Shown piece after piece: positions 38,882 to 38,977 of a DNA stretch of 38,977 bases. Position numbers and translations under genes: made by a program. Source of the DNA: Sphaerisporangium melleum. Its GTDB lineage: Bacteria; Actinomycetota; Actinomycetes; Streptosporangiales; Streptosporangiaceae. The notes beneath the pieces were generated by a model, which saw nothing but the letters and a program-made list of their open reading frames with translations, did no database searches and was not told the DNA's origin. Within the stretch, counting starts at the first letter, position 1; every line of letters begins with the position of its first letter. The stretch is taken from contig NZ_BMNT01000003.1 of the NCBI RefSeq assembly GCF_014646695.1, forward strand, positions 237,788 to 276,764, given 5' to 3'.

Positions 38882-38977
38882 GTGACACAGGACCCAGGAT
38901 CGCCACCGCCCGGGACCGGTCCACTGTCCCCCGATTTCACCGGCCTGGACCCGCACCTGATGGACGGCTTCATCACC
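38882..38977 (+). CDS. N-terminus of unknown protein (3' end cut off)
   Basis: The first 32 codons of a gene that continues past the window. The GTG start has GGAGGGGCGA upstream, a strong but slightly distant Shine-Dalgarno sequence. The residues (TQDPGSPPPGTGPLSPDFTG, then LDPHLMDGFIT) are Pro/Gly-rich with no signal peptide. The LDPHLMDGFI type of N-terminus reminds me of actinobacterial proteins related to WXG100 or toxin-export substrates, but 32 residues are not enough to decide. Confidence 0.5.
   Translation, partial: MTQDPGSPPPGTGPLSPDFTGLDPHLMDGFIT

Overview
The window is a high-GC actinobacterial chromosome segment. GC-rich third codon positions, frequent GTG starts, many leaderless promoters, GH54 and CBM2 secreted enzymes, fused carboxyltransferases and DUF418/DUF2786/DUF202 families point to a filamentous actinomycete. 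The Streptosporangiales (Nonomuraea, Microbispora or Streptosporangium type) are my best guess, from gene content only. I see no rRNA, tRNA, insertion sequence or CRISPR array.

Layout. 1-2.5 kb: a cut-off transglycosylase with a basic repeat tail, two DUF202 membrane proteins, a lipoprotein and a UBP-type zinc finger protein. 2.5-8.5 kb: a CPA1-type Na+/H+ antiporter, a long tyrosine-rich disordered protein, and a divergent DinG/XPD-like Fe-S helicase. 8.5-13.6 kb: the shikimate operon on the minus strand, aroC-aroK-aroB-aroQ, followed by a translationally coupled SGNH hydrolase and preceded by a prepilin peptidase. 13.8-16.7 kb: an SseB-like protein, a barbiturase/cyanuric acid hydrolase-family enzyme and a carbamate kinase. 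17-18 kb: a small membrane protein and a CopG/RHH-Doc-like toxin-antitoxin pair. 18-24 kb: an aminotransferase, a DUF418 membrane protein, a nitrilase-family amidase, then a tightly overlapped set of two unknown proteins, an ECF sigma factor and a membrane-anchored protein. 24-27 kb: a CoA-transferase overlapping a fused acyl-CoA carboxyltransferase. 27-28.3 kb: a small basic protein and a SAM methyltransferase in AT-richer DNA. 28.4-34.9 kb: secreted enzymes, namely a CBM2-GH54 arabinofuranosidase with two LacI-like operators, an M14 carboxypeptidase and an M1 aminopeptidase. 35-38.4 kb: a DUF2786 protein with an apparent CTG start, then a leader peptide, MFS efflux pump and Rsm22-type methyltransferase (interrupted by an in-frame amber codon). 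The window ends in the first codons of another gene.

The most interesting unit is at 36.08-38.43 kb. A 17-residue leader peptide ending in RGRAR has its own promoter and strong Shine-Dalgarno sequence. It precedes an efflux pump of the MefA/EntS type and an rRNA-methyltransferase-like gene. The last leader codons can pair over 10 bp with the pump's start region, and a nested helix covers the pump's Shine-Dalgarno sequence. This is the architecture of drug-induced translational attenuation, and RGR/RAR matches the Arg/Lys-X-Arg/Lys motif known to stall ribosomes with macrolides. The inducing compound and direction of control are inference.

A second theme is leaderless expression. At least ten genes have a TANNNT hexamer ending 6-8 nt before the start codon with no Shine-Dalgarno sequence, which fixes several otherwise ambiguous starts.
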